This document shows, piece by piece, positions 28,074 through 36,772 of a stretch of 64,000 bases of DNA. A program made the translations under genes and the position numbers. A model generated the notes under the pieces. It was given only the letters and a program-made list of their open reading frames with translations. It was not told the origin of the DNA and made no database searches. Every line of letters starts with the position of its first letter. Within the stretch, counting starts at the first letter, position 1. Origin of the DNA: Lachnospiraceae bacterium (GTDB lineage Bacteria; Bacillota; Clostridia; Lachnospirales; Lachnospiraceae); assembly GCA_017513125.1 (NCBI GenBank), contig JAFWDI010000031.1, positions 18,304 to 82,303 of the forward strand. Reading direction: 5' to 3'.

Positions 28074-30927
28074 ATCGCTCATCGAGAAGATCAAAGGCCT
28101 GGCTCTGCACATCTTTTCGTCCCGTGTGTTTATCCTCGGGGCGATCGTTTGCGTACTCTTTATTATCCTGATCGCGAAGCTATTTAACATCCAGATCGTA
28201 CGCGGCGAGGAATACCGCGACAACTACACCCAGCTTTCTCTTACCACGATCACGAACGACGCGACCCGCGGCATGATCTGCGACCGGAACGGCGTGCCTC
28301 TGGCCTATAATCAGGTCAGCTACGCGGTCACGATCACCGATACCGGAGTATATGCGAACGGATATGAGTGGAACGAGATGCTGCGGGAACTCGTTCCGAT
28401 CCTGGACCGGGACGAAGCGCGGATCGTAAATGCGTTTCCGATGGCTTATGACGATTACGGACACCCGCAGTTCACGACCCGTACGCAGGCCGAAAAGAAT
28501 ACGCTTCTCATGAACATCTACGGTCTGGGAAGCACCGAAGATTTCGACACCGTGGATGACGAGGGAAACCTCCGCTATCCTTCGGACCCGGAGCCGGAGG
28601 TATTCCTTCGGATGGCCCTCGAGCGCTTCGGCATCGGTTTTAACCGCGACCGTACGACCTATGAGGTCGATCCGGATACGGCATTGAAGATGCTGAATAT
28701 CCGCTATGCGATGTACCTCGTGTCCTATATCCGCTATGAGACCGTGACGATCGCCTCGGACGTGAACCAGGCGACCGTGACGGATATTCTCGAGCACGCG
28801 GACACTCTGCGCGACGTATCGATCAGCGAGGAAGTCGTACGCGTCTACAGCGATCCGGAGTGCTTCTCCGGCATCCTCGGCTACACCGGAACCGCTTCGG
28901 AGGAAGAACTGGCGGTCCTTCAGCAGGAAGACCCGACCTATGAGATCGGCGATGTAGTCGGCCGTGCGGGAATCGAGCAGGTCATGGAGACCGATCTGTC
29001 CGGCAGCAAAGGCTCAACGACCGTCATGGTCGACAGCCGCGGCCGCATCATGGAGACGCTCGAAGAGCATGAGGCAGTAGCGGGCGACGATATCTATCTG
29101 ACGCTGGACAGAGACCTTCAGGTGGCTGTGTATCATATGCTTGAGCAGTCGCTGGCCTCGATCATTCTGGAGCATATGATCAATGACGAAGTGGACGAAG
29201 AGTCCTATGAGGATACCGCGACGATCCCGATCTCGATCTATGACATCTATTTCCAGATGATCAATAATAATGTGCTGTCGATCGCGCATTTCGCCGCGGA
29301 CGGCGCTTCGCCGGCCGAACGCGCCATGTATATTTCATTCCTGACGCAGAGGGAGCGCGATGTGAACGCGATCGCCGCTTCGTTCCGTCAGGACGGCCCT
29401 TCGGAGGTGTCGGAGAATCTGCGCGACCTGCTGGACCATGTCATTGACCGGATGAACGAGGACGGGATCCTGGCCACGAGCAACACCGACGAAAGCTATG
29501 TCAGCTGGTATCACGGAGAGACCAGTTTTTACGAGCTGATGCGTCATAAAGTGACCGAGGGTCTGGTCAATGTCTCCGGTATCGGCATGGAAAATGCCTA
29601 TGCCGGAACGCATGAGACGATCGAGGCCCTTCGCTCCTGGACTCTGGACGTTCTGGCGGAGGATTCCGCATTTGACAAACTCATCTACGAAGACCTGATC
29701 CACTCGCACGAGATCACCGGAAATCAGATCTGTATGGCGCTTTACGATCAGGGGGTTCTGGAAGAAGACGCGGAACTGTATGAGCGTCTGGCTTCCGAAT
29801 CGCTCGATGCGTATACCTTCATGCAGATGAAGATCGAAAGCATCGAGATCACGCCGGCTCAGATCGCGCTGGATCCCTGCACGGCTGCCTGCGTCGTCCT
29901 CGACGCGAAGTCCGCGGCACCGCTGGCTGTGGTGTCGTATCCGGGCTATGATCTGAACCGCATGTCGGGATCGATCGACGCGGCCTATTACAGCAGTCTG
30001 CTTCAGGACGGCAGCAACCCTCTGTACAATAACGCCACGCAGGCGCGCGTCGCTCCGGGTTCGACGTTTAAGCCGATCACCGCGATCGCCGCGCTGGAGG
30101 AGGGCTTTATTACGCCTTCCACACAGATCGAGGACCTGGGCGTCTTTACCGAACAGGGCATGAACCTGCACTGCTGGTTCTATCCGGAAACGCACGGCCT
30201 GATCAATGTCCGCGAAGCCATCATGGTATCGTGCAACTACTTCTTCAGTGAGCTGGGGTACGAGATGTCGTTCATCGACGAGGATACCTACAGCGACGCG
30301 CAGGGCCTTTCGATTCTCAGAGAGTATGCGGAGATGTTCGGCCTCGATACCACGACCGGACTGGAGATCCCGGAAAACGAGCCTCAGATATCGGACTTCA
30401 GCGCGATCCCTTCCGCGATCGGACAGGGCACGCACGCATACACCTGCATGAACCTGGCGCGCTACGCGCTGACGCTGTCGAACAGCGGAACACTGTATGA
30501 TCTGACGCTGCTCGACCACAGGACCGATTATCTCGGAGAGACGATCGAGACCTACGCGCCGGAAGTGATCGGCACCGCGGACGTATCGCCTTCCACATTC
30601 CAGACCGTGCGCTCCGCGATGAACGGTGTGGTGAACGACGGCGGTTCGTGCTATGCGATCTTCCAGGATGCTCCCGTCGATTCCGCGGGAAAGACCGGTA
30701 CCGCTGAGCAGTCCGCCGTGAGAGGACCTCACGCAAACTACATCGGTTTCGCACCGTACGATGATCCCGAGATCGCCTACGCGGTCATGATTCCGTTCGG
30801 CTACACTTCGGGACATTCGGCCGAGATCGGGCGGGAACTGCTGAACTATTACTTCGGCGACGTTACTCTGGACGAGATCCTTGAGGGCGGCGCGATGAAC
30901 CTGTCCGGCGTGACGGTCCGTGACTGA
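28066..30927 (+). CDS. mrdA: Class B penicillin-binding protein 2 (elongasome transpeptidase) with a large insertion
   Basis: The 953-residue protein has one N-terminal membrane segment (FILGAIVCVLFIILIAKLF), the PBP dimerisation domain with RGMICDRNGVPLAYN, and a transpeptidase domain with S666-T-F-K669, S722-C-N724 and K876-T-G878. It cross-links peptidoglycan during elongation, with RodA as glycosyltransferase partner encoded next. Between LTLDRDLQVAVYHMLEQ and ACVVLDAKSAAPLAVVSYPGYDLN lies about 240 extra, mostly helical, acidic residues absent from standard PBP2. TTG at 28066 is preferred because AGAGGAGGG is spaced for it; an in-frame ATG at 28042 overlaps mreD and lies before that site. 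Confidence 0.92.
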   Translation: MVRSLIEKIKGLALHIFSSRVFILGAIVCVLFIILIAKLFNIQIVRGEEYRDNYTQLSLTTITNDATRGMICDRNGVPLAYNQVSYAVTITDTGVYANGYEWNEMLRELVPILDRDEARIVNAFPMAYDDYGHPQFTTRTQAEKNTLLMNIYGLGSTEDFDTVDDEGNLRYPSDPEPEVFLRMALERFGIGFNRDRTTYEVDPDTALKMLNIRYAMYLVSYIRYETVTIASDVNQATVTDILEHADTLRDVSISEEVVRVYSDPECFSGILGYTGTASEEELAVLQQEDPTYEIGDVVGRAGIEQVMETDLSGSKGSTTVMVDSRGRIMETLEEHEAVAGDDIYLTLDRDLQVAVYHMLEQSLASIILEHMINDEVDEESYEDTATIPISIYDIYFQMINNNVLSIAHFAADGASPAERAMYISFLTQRERDVNAIAASFRQDGPSEVSENLRDLLDHVIDRMNEDGILATSNTDESYVSWYHGETSFYELMRHKVTEGLVNVSGIGMENAYAGTHETIEALRSWTLDVLAEDSAFDKLIYEDLIHSHEITGNQICMALYDQGVLEEDAELYERLASESLDAYTFMQMKIESIEITPAQIALDPCTAACVVLDAKSAAPLAVVSYPGYDLNRMSGSIDAAYYSSLLQDGSNPLYNNATQARVAPGSTFKPITAIAALEEGFITPSTQIEDLGVFTEQGMNLHCWFYPETHGLINVREAIMVSCNYFFSELGYEMSFIDEDTYSDAQGLSILREYAEMFGLDTTTGLEIPENEPQISDFSAIPSAIGQGTHAYTCMNLARYALTLSNSGTLYDLTLLDHRTDYLGETIETYAPEVIGTADVSPSTFQTVRSAMNGVVNDGGSCYAIFQDAPVDSAGKTGTAEQSAVRGPHANYIGFAPYDDPEIAYAVMIPFGYTSGHSAEIGRELLNYYFGDVTLDEILEGGAMNLSGVTVRD

Positions 30928-30945
30928 CGGAAGCGGAGGTGTGAC

Positions 30946-32118
30946 ATGATCTTTAAATTCAGAGATTACAAACTCCGGTTCTTTAACCTCAGGATCCTCC
31001 TTTATGTGGCGATTCTGTGCTTCATGGGCGTGCAGTTCGTCGGCAGCGCTTCTGCGAACACGGCCGATCCTTCGGCGACCATGATGAAGCAGGTCGTCGG
31101 CATTGCCCTGGGCGTCGTCATGATGCTCATCGTGTCGCTCGTGGACTATCATTTCCTGCTGCGCATGGGGCTGCCGGTCTGGATCGTGACCATCGCGATT
31201 CTGGTGGGAGTACGGCTCTTCGGCGCGACGTATAATAACGCGCGCCGCTGGATCGAGATTCTGGGCGGACGCGTGTCGATCCAGCCTTCGGAGCTCTGCA
31301 AGATCCTGCTGATCATCGTGTTCGCGGCGCTTTTCGCACGCTGCGCGCAGGATCAGAAGATCAGTAAGCTTCCCACGATCGCCCAGGCTCTGATCGTCAT
31401 GGCGGTCCCGGTCGGGCTGATCATGCTGCAGCCGGACCTTTCGACGTCGCTCGTCATCGTCGCGGTGTTCGCGGTCATGTTCTTCGTGGCGGGTCTGAAC
31501 TATAAGATCATAGGAGTCGTGCTGACCGCGCTGGGGGCGGGCATTGCCGGCATCATGGTATACGCGGGAAAGATCGCCGATCCGGCGACGGTCTCGAATT
31601 ATCAGATCAAGCGCATCATGGCCTGGCTCAATCCCGAACTGTTTCCCGATATCGTCTATCAGCAGACGAACTCGATCATGGCGATCGGAAACGGCGGAAT
31701 GAGCGGCATGGGCCTGTTCAACACGACGCTGGAAGCGGTCAAAAACGGCAATTATCTTTCCGAGCAGGACACCGATTTTATTTTTGCGGTCGTCGGAGAA
31801 GAGGTTGGATTTGTAGGAAGTTGTGCTATAATTATTTTGATCGTACTGCTGATCCTGGAGTGCCTGTATCTGGCATATAAAGCGAAGGATATGGGCGGGC
31901 GCCTGATCTGTACGGGTTATGCAGGCATCCTGATGTTTCAGTCATTCTTTAACATCGGAGTCGCCACCGGCCTCCTGCCGAACACCGGACTTCCGCTTCC
32001 GTTCCTGAGCGCGGGTCTCAGTTCGATCGTCAGTCTGTTCATCGGACTGGGTCTGGTCCTGAATGTAGGAATGCAGCGTGAGATCTCCAGATCGTCGTCA
32101 GGGAGCTACGAACCATGA
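30946..32118 (+). CDS. rodA: Rod shape-determining protein RodA (SEDS peptidoglycan polymerase)
   Basis: RodA polymerises glycan strands during elongation together with PBP2. The 390-residue protein has about ten membrane segments and the SEDS patterns ARRWIEILGGRVSIQPSELCKI (with the Trp and the conserved IQPSE), LQPDLSTSLVIVAVF, and near the C-terminus NTGLPLPFLSAGLSSIVSLF. The catalytic Asp of SEDS proteins is likely in QDTDFIFAVVGEEVGF. GGAGG precedes the ATG. It overlaps mgsA by ATGA. Confidence 0.95.
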   Translation: MIFKFRDYKLRFFNLRILLYVAILCFMGVQFVGSASANTADPSATMMKQVVGIALGVVMMLIVSLVDYHFLLRMGLPVWIVTIAILVGVRLFGATYNNARRWIEILGGRVSIQPSELCKILLIIVFAALFARCAQDQKISKLPTIAQALIVMAVPVGLIMLQPDLSTSLVIVAVFAVMFFVAGLNYKIIGVVLTALGAGIAGIMVYAGKIADPATVSNYQIKRIMAWLNPELFPDIVYQQTNSIMAIGNGGMSGMGLFNTTLEAVKNGNYLSEQDTDFIFAVVGEEVGFVGSCAIIILIVLLILECLYLAYKAKDMGGRLICTGYAGILMFQSFFNIGVATGLLPNTGLPLPFLSAGLSSIVSLFIGLGLVLNVGMQREISRSSSGSYEP

Positions 32119-32510
32119 ATATCGGACTGATCGCGCACGATAATAAAAAGAAGCTCATGCAGAATTTCTGTATCGCATATTACAGGATCCTGAAGCAGCA
32201 TGAGCTTTTTGCCACGGGCGCGACCGGCAGGATGATCGAGGAGGCCACGAACCTCACCGTCCATAAGTTTCACGCGGGAAACCTGGGCGGCGGCGAACAG
32301 ATGGCCATGAACATCGAGAATAACCTCATCGACATGGTCTTTTTCCTGCAGGATCCGTACTTTAACAGTAAGAATGAACCGGACATCGTAAACATTCTGA
32401 AACTCTGCGATCTTCATAATGTACCGATCGCCACGAACCTGGCCTCATCCGAGCTCCTGGTACTGGCGCTGGAACGCGGAGACGTGGAGTGGAGAAATAA
32501 CTTTAAGTAA
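32115..32510 (+). CDS. mgsA: Methylglyoxal synthase
   Basis: The enzyme converts dihydroxyacetone phosphate to methylglyoxal and phosphate. The 131-residue protein shows the full family signature: IGLIAHDNKK at the start, TGATGRMIEEATN, HKFHAGNLGGGEQMA for phosphate binding, and VFFLQDPY with the catalytic Asp. Length is normal. The start overlaps the rodA stop. The rodA-mgsA neighbourhood is common in Lachnospiraceae and links cell-wall growth with a triose-phosphate overflow enzyme only by position. Confidence 0.96.
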   Translation: MNIGLIAHDNKKKLMQNFCIAYYRILKQHELFATGATGRMIEEATNLTVHKFHAGNLGGGEQMAMNIENNLIDMVFFLQDPYFNSKNEPDIVNILKLCDLHNVPIATNLASSELLVLALERGDVEWRNNFK

Positions 32511-32541
32511 TTGATTTCATTCATCAAAGGAGGAATGCGAT

Positions 32542-32961
32542 ATGCTTCATATCATTGCCGGCAGAAAAGGAAAAGGCAAAACGAAATATCTTCTGGACAA
32601 GGCGAATGCTGCTGTCAAGGAAGCCACCGGTTCGACCGTGTATGTGGATAAGAACGATAAGCACATGCATGAACTGAGCAACCGCGTCCGCCTGATCGAC
32701 ATCAGCCAGTATCCGATCAGATCTTATAACGCGTTTGTCGGCTTTATCTGCGGCATCATTTCTCAGGATTATGACCTCCAGGAGATCTATCTTGACAGCT
32801 TCCTGAAGGTCTCTCATCTGGAAGGGCAGGACATCACCGCCTCGATCAAGGAACTGGCGGCGATCGCCGATGAGCACAACCTGGAGATGACGCTTTCCGT
32901 CTCCATGGATGAGATCGATCTTCCCGAGGGCGTAGCCCCGTTCGTGGAGATCGCGCTGTAA
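32542..32961 (+). CDS. Small P-loop protein, conserved, function unknown
   Basis: I do not recognise a characterised family. The 139-residue protein begins MLHIIAGRKGKGKTKYLLDKAN, with GRKGKGKT at residues 7-14 fitting the P-loop pattern GxxxxGKT, so ATP or GTP binding is likely. Later segments (VYVDKNDKHMHELSNRVRLID, FVGFICGIISQDYDLQEIYLDSF) look like a small Rossmann-like NTPase, and no membrane segment or signal is visible. Clostridial homologues are sometimes mislabelled as PilT-like. A strong AAAGGAGG ribosome-binding site precedes the ATG. A hairpin (32980-33005) separates it from the HlyD-like gene. Confidence 0.7.
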   Translation: MLHIIAGRKGKGKTKYLLDKANAAVKEATGSTVYVDKNDKHMHELSNRVRLIDISQYPIRSYNAFVGFICGIISQDYDLQEIYLDSFLKVSHLEGQDITASIKELAAIADEHNLEMTLSVSMDEIDLPEGVAPFVEIAL

Positions 32962-32979
32962 CACAGAGGCTCATGTACT

Positions 32980-33009
32980 CGACGGGACGTTCCGGCGTCC
33001 CGTCGATTT
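32980..33009 (+). terminator. Hairpin before the HlyD-like gene (weak terminator or leader hairpin)
   Basis: A perfect 10-base-pair stem, CGACGGGACG (32980-32989) with CGTCCCGTCG (32996-33005), encloses a 6-base loop. Only ATTTT follows, so it is a weak terminator at best. It stands 22 bases before the proposed ATA start of the next gene, and may attenuate rather than end transcription. Confidence 0.6.
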
Positions 33010-33027
33010 TCGGAAACAGGTGGCGAG

Positions 33028-34461
33028 ATAGCACGCGAGACCCAGAAAAGCACCGGCAGATCCGGTAATATTATCCGCTTCCAGAAGAGGAGACCGGGAT
33101 TTAATATCGGTCTCCTTATTTTCCTGATCATTTTTATTTATCTGATGATCTTTGTCGTGCGCTATCTGACCAGCGACACCGTAAGGGTCTATGAGGTGCA
33201 GGCCGGCACGATGTCGCAGACGTCGTCCTACACGGGCCTGATCCTGCGCGACGAGACCGTGTGCAATGCCTCCGAGAGCGGATATCTGAACTATTACGCG
33301 CCCGACGGCAGCCGCGTATCGGTCGGATCGCTCATGTTTACTGTCGACGAGACCGGCCGGATGGCGGAACTCCTGCGCAGCCTGGATGCCGGAAACAGTG
33401 CGGTTTCCACCGACACGATCAACGGCATTCGGGGGCAGCTCTCGAATTTCAGTACGAATTACGACCCTTCGAGTTTTTCGGACGTCTATGCGCTCAGCAC
33501 CCGCATCCAGCAGTCGCTCGGGACCGGACTGAGCGAGGAAGCGCTGAACTCGCTGATCGAGTCTTCCGGAGAGAACCTGAACTTCTCCAGAAATTATTCC
33601 GAGAAGTCGGGCGTCGTGACATTCCGGACGGACGGGTTCGAGACGGTACAGCCCGGCGACGTGAACGAGGACCTCGTCAACTCCGACGGCTATACTCAGA
33701 CGGTATACTCGCCCGGCGATCTGATCGAAGCGAACAGCCCGGTCTGTAAGATCATCACCAACGAAGAGTGGGACATCATCATTCCGATCTCTTCGGAGGA
33801 CGCGGTATCGCTCGAAGACGACGCCGTCGTCTCGATCACCTTTAACGACACAAAGATCACCGTGAATGCCGAGTACAGCACCGTGATCGGTTCGGACGGA
33901 GAGGTCTACGCGCGTCTTCATCTGTATAAATACATGATCCGCTACTGCGACAGACGCTATGTGGACATTACCCTGAATATCCCCGGTGCGACGGGCCTGA
34001 AGCTTCCTGTTTCCAGCGTCGTGACCAGAGACCTGTTCGTGATTCCGACCGAGTACCTGCTCTCGACTTCGACTACGGATGAGGAGGGGAACGTCACGAC
34101 GTCGGAATTCTTCCGGGTCCAGACCTTTGACGATGAAGGAAACATGAGCGTTCACGATGTCGAGGCCGGCATATTCCGGGAACAGGACGGCATGTATTAC
34201 GTCGGAACGGACAGTTTCGAGGCCGGCGACGTCCTGCAGAGCGCGGACGGCTCCCAGACTTACACGGTCTCCGCGACGCAGCCGCTTCAGGGCGTCTATA
34301 ACGTGAACCGCGGCTACGCCGTGTTCCGGCTGGTGGATATCCTGGCTGAGAATAATGAGTATTACATCGTTTCGAGCGGAACGCCCTACGGTGTTTCGGT
34401 CTATGACCATATCATTCTGAACGCGACGCTGGCGGACGAAGACCAGATCCTGTTCAACTGA
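33028..34461 (+). CDS. HlyD-like membrane-anchored adaptor protein (start uncertain, probably ATA)
   Basis: The protein has a basic cytoplasmic N-terminus (FQKRRPGFN), one membrane segment (IGLLIFLIIFIYLMIFVV), and an extracellular part with a broken biotinyl-lipoyl/barrel-sandwich pattern (TGLILRDETVCNASESGYLNYYAPDG), like the HlyD-type proteins found before sepF in Clostridia. The first ATG, 33145, would remove most of the membrane segment and all of the basic flank. The coding pattern continues upstream in frame to the end of the preceding gene without ATG, GTG or TTG. AGGTG (33018-33022) lies five bases before ATA at 33028, so ATA is the best start, giving 477 residues. A role at the division site is inferred from the sepF neighbour. 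Confidence 0.75.
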   Translation: MARETQKSTGRSGNIIRFQKRRPGFNIGLLIFLIIFIYLMIFVVRYLTSDTVRVYEVQAGTMSQTSSYTGLILRDETVCNASESGYLNYYAPDGSRVSVGSLMFTVDETGRMAELLRSLDAGNSAVSTDTINGIRGQLSNFSTNYDPSSFSDVYALSTRIQQSLGTGLSEEALNSLIESSGENLNFSRNYSEKSGVVTFRTDGFETVQPGDVNEDLVNSDGYTQTVYSPGDLIEANSPVCKIITNEEWDIIIPISSEDAVSLEDDAVVSITFNDTKITVNAEYSTVIGSDGEVYARLHLYKYMIRYCDRRYVDITLNIPGATGLKLPVSSVVTRDLFVIPTEYLLSTSTTDEEGNVTTSEFFRVQTFDDEGNMSVHDVEAGIFREQDGMYYVGTDSFEAGDVLQSADGSQTYTVSATQPLQGVYNVNRGYAVFRLVDILAENNEYYIVSSGTPYGVSVYDHIILNATLADEDQILFN

Positions 34462-34526
34462 CCCGGCATATACATTTCCTATGCATTATTTATAGGCGGC
34501 CGTTGCATTTGGACGGCATTTTGACA

Positions 34527-34555
34527 TTGACAGAAAAAGTCTGAAAAATGATAAT
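34527..34555 (+). promoter_or_regulatory. Strong sigma-A promoter before sepF
   Basis: A consensus TTGACA (34527-34532), a 17-base spacer, and GATAAT (34550-34555) lie about 60 bases before the sepF ATG. This is the best match to the housekeeping promoter consensus in the window. Confidence 0.75.
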
Positions 34556-34616
34556 TATTTCAGATAAGATTTCGTGAAACCGACGTCGTTATGACGAAGT
34601 AAGGAAGGACATATTT

Positions 34617-35153
34617 ATGGCTAAGTTTATCGATAAGATCCTAGACTCCATGAAGCTTACGGATGATGCGGATTATCCCGAGGACGATTACATGTTCGAG
34701 CCGGAGCCGGAAGACGACTATGACGCTCCCGCGGACCGTATGGACGACATCCCGGTGGCGGCGCCGGTTCCGCCTGCGGAGAGTGAGGCTCCGTCGAACT
34801 TCTCGCGCAGAAAGCAGCGTACTTCGAACCCTGTCGTTCCGATGAGATCCGGCAGAGGTAACATGGAAGTGTGCATGATCAAGCCCGTTTCCGTGGACGA
34901 TGCGCGCGACATCTGCGATACGATCCTGAGCGGAAGAGCGGTCGTGATAAACCTTGAGGGCATTCATGTCGAGACTGCGCAGCGCATCATCGATTTTACT
35001 TCCGGCGCGTGCTATTCGCTCGGCGGAAACCTTCAGAAGATCTCGAATTACATCTTCATCGTGACCCCGAAGGCGATCGAGCTGTCCGGTGATTTCCAGG
35101 ACATCCCCGAGGAAGACAATATGTCTCTGAACCCTTTCGGGAATGATTTTTAA
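34617..35153 (+). CDS. sepF: Cell division protein SepF
   Basis: SepF bundles FtsZ filaments and tethers them to the membrane. The 178-residue protein begins with an amphipathic membrane-binding helix (AKFIDKILDSMKL), then an acidic linker, and a C-terminal SepF fold with MIKPVSVDDARDICDTI, VVINLEGIHVETAQRIIDFTSGACYSLGG and YIFIVTPKAIEL. GAAGGA precedes the ATG. It has its own strong promoter. In related Clostridia ylmH and divIVA usually follow; here aroB does. Confidence 0.95.
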   Translation: MAKFIDKILDSMKLTDDADYPEDDYMFEPEPEDDYDAPADRMDDIPVAAPVPPAESEAPSNFSRRKQRTSNPVVPMRSGRGNMEVCMIKPVSVDDARDICDTILSGRAVVINLEGIHVETAQRIIDFTSGACYSLGGNLQKISNYIFIVTPKAIELSGDFQDIPEEDNMSLNPFGNDF

Positions 35154-35162
35154 GGGCTATCT

Positions 35163-36260
35163 ATGATACATAAGAGTGTAAAGATTCAGGGGGCGGTTTC
35201 TGCCCCCTATTCTATTGAGATCCGCCGGGACTTGTCGGAACTTTCCGCCATGCTTTCCGGCCTCGCGCTTCCCGCGAAACGCGCCTGCGTCGTGACAGAG
35301 AGCCGCGTCGGGCCGCTTTACGCGGAGGATGTGCGCTGTGCCGCGGAGGCAGCGGGGTTCGAGACATCGGTCTTTACTTTTGAGGCCGGAGAAGAACACA
35401 AGGATCTCGATCAGATCAGAGCGCTTTATAAACACCTGATCGAAAAGTCGTTTGACCGGCGGGACTTGCTGATCGCGCTCGGCGGAGGCGTCTGCGGAGA
35501 CATGTGCGGGTTCGCCGCGGCGACATATCTGCGCGGGATCGATTTCATCCAGGTTCCCACGACGCTTCTTTCCATGGTCGATTCGAGCGTGGGCGGAAAG
35601 ACCGGCGTCGATCTGGACGGCTATAAAAACATGGTGGGCGCGTTTCATCAGCCGCGGCTCGTATACATGGGCGTCGAAACGCTGAATACGCTGCCGGCAG
35701 AGCAGTTTGCTTCGGGAATGGCCGAGGTGATCAAGCATGGGCTGATCCGAAACGCGGACTATCTGGACATGCTCGAACGCGATGCGGATGCTGTCCGTGC
35801 GCTGTCGCCGGAGACGCTCGCGGATCTCATCGAAGAGAGTGTCCGCATTAAGGCGGAGATCGTCGAGCATGATCCGACCGAGCGGAACGAGCGCCGGCTC
35901 CTGAATTTCGGACATACGGTCGGCCACGCAGTGGAGAAGGCTTCCGGCCTTTCATTCACACACGGCCAGTGCGTCGCGCTTGGAAGCATCGCAGCGGGCA
36001 GGATCAGCGTCTCGAGGGGAACATTGACCGAGGCGGACCTCTCGCGCATGAAACGGATCTTCGCTTCCTACGGTCTGCGGACCGAAATCCCGTCGATCGA
36101 CCGGAACGCCGTGACAGAAGCGATGATGCATGATAAAAAGAAGCAGGGGGACGCCGTCGCGTTCGTTCTCCTGGACGGACCGGGCAGATCGTACGTCTGC
36201 GGGGACGTCACGAAAGAACAGATCGGCGAAGGACTGGAAGAGATCATATGCAGGAAGTGA
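35163..36260 (+). CDS. aroB: 3-Dehydroquinate synthase
   Basis: AroB closes the ring in the second step of the shikimate pathway, using NAD and zinc. The 365-residue protein contains LIALGGGVCGDMCGFAAATYLRGI (NAD-binding), VPTTLLSMVDSSVGGKTGVD, and the zinc ligands in SGMAEVIKHGLI, LNFGHTVGHAVE and THGQCVALG. The length is normal. It starts nine bases after sepF and overlaps lspA by 13 bases. No other aro genes are in the window, so its place inside a division/envelope cluster looks like a rearrangement. Confidence 0.95.
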   Translation: MIHKSVKIQGAVSAPYSIEIRRDLSELSAMLSGLALPAKRACVVTESRVGPLYAEDVRCAAEAAGFETSVFTFEAGEEHKDLDQIRALYKHLIEKSFDRRDLLIALGGGVCGDMCGFAAATYLRGIDFIQVPTTLLSMVDSSVGGKTGVDLDGYKNMVGAFHQPRLVYMGVETLNTLPAEQFASGMAEVIKHGLIRNADYLDMLERDADAVRALSPETLADLIEESVRIKAEIVEHDPTERNERRLLNFGHTVGHAVEKASGLSFTHGQCVALGSIAAGRISVSRGTLTEADLSRMKRIFASYGLRTEIPSIDRNAVTEAMMHDKKKQGDAVAFVLLDGPGRSYVCGDVTKEQIGEGLEEIICRK

Positions 36261-36772
36261 ACAGGACCCGTCACAGGGTCATTTATCTGATACTGGCGGT
36301 CTGCCTGATCGTGTTTGACCAGATCACGAAAAAGATCGTGCTGGCCAGACTCGTCGGGCAGCCTTATGTGCTGATCGAAGGCGTATTCGAATTCCGCTAT
36401 CTGGAAAACCGCGGCGCCGCGTTCGGTATCCTGCAGAACAGCATTCCGTTTTTCCTGGTGATCGCGGTCGTGATCCTGATCGTCGTGCTGTGGTGTTTCC
36501 TGCGTCTGCCGGCCGGAAGGCATTACCTGCCGCTCAACATTGCCCTGCTGCTTCTGTTTTCCGGCGCGATCGGGAACATGATCGACCGGATCTTCCGCCG
36601 CTTCGTCGTCGATTTCATGTATTTCCGCCTGATCGATTTTCCGATCTTTAATGTCGCGGACTGCTATGTTACGATCGGCGCCGCTCTGGTCATCATCAGC
36701 GTGATCTTCGTGTATAAGGACGGAGATCTCGCCTGTCTGCGCCCCGGAAAAGGCAGAAAGGACGCCGCATGA
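36248..36772 (+). CDS. lspA: Lipoprotein signal peptidase (signal peptidase II)
   Basis: LspA removes signal peptides from lipoproteins. The 174-residue protein has four membrane segments and the family motifs VFDQITKKIV, FRYLENRGAAFGI, and the two catalytic Asp regions AIGNMIDRIFR and FNVADCYVTIG. The start overlaps aroB and has GGAAGAG upstream. The stop overlaps the start of the pseudouridine synthase gene in ATGA. Its natural substrates include the DUF3048 lipoprotein encoded at 2.7 kb. Confidence 0.95.
   Translation: MQEVNRTRHRVIYLILAVCLIVFDQITKKIVLARLVGQPYVLIEGVFEFRYLENRGAAFGILQNSIPFFLVIAVVILIVVLWCFLRLPAGRHYLPLNIALLLLFSGAIGNMIDRIFRRFVVDFMYFRLIDFPIFNVADCYVTIGAALVIISVIFVYKDGDLACLRPGKGRKDAA

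Noticed and set aside
33145..34461. ATG 33145 as the start of the HlyD-like protein
   Set aside because: It would cut the membrane segment and remove its basic flank, while coding sequence continues upstream in frame.
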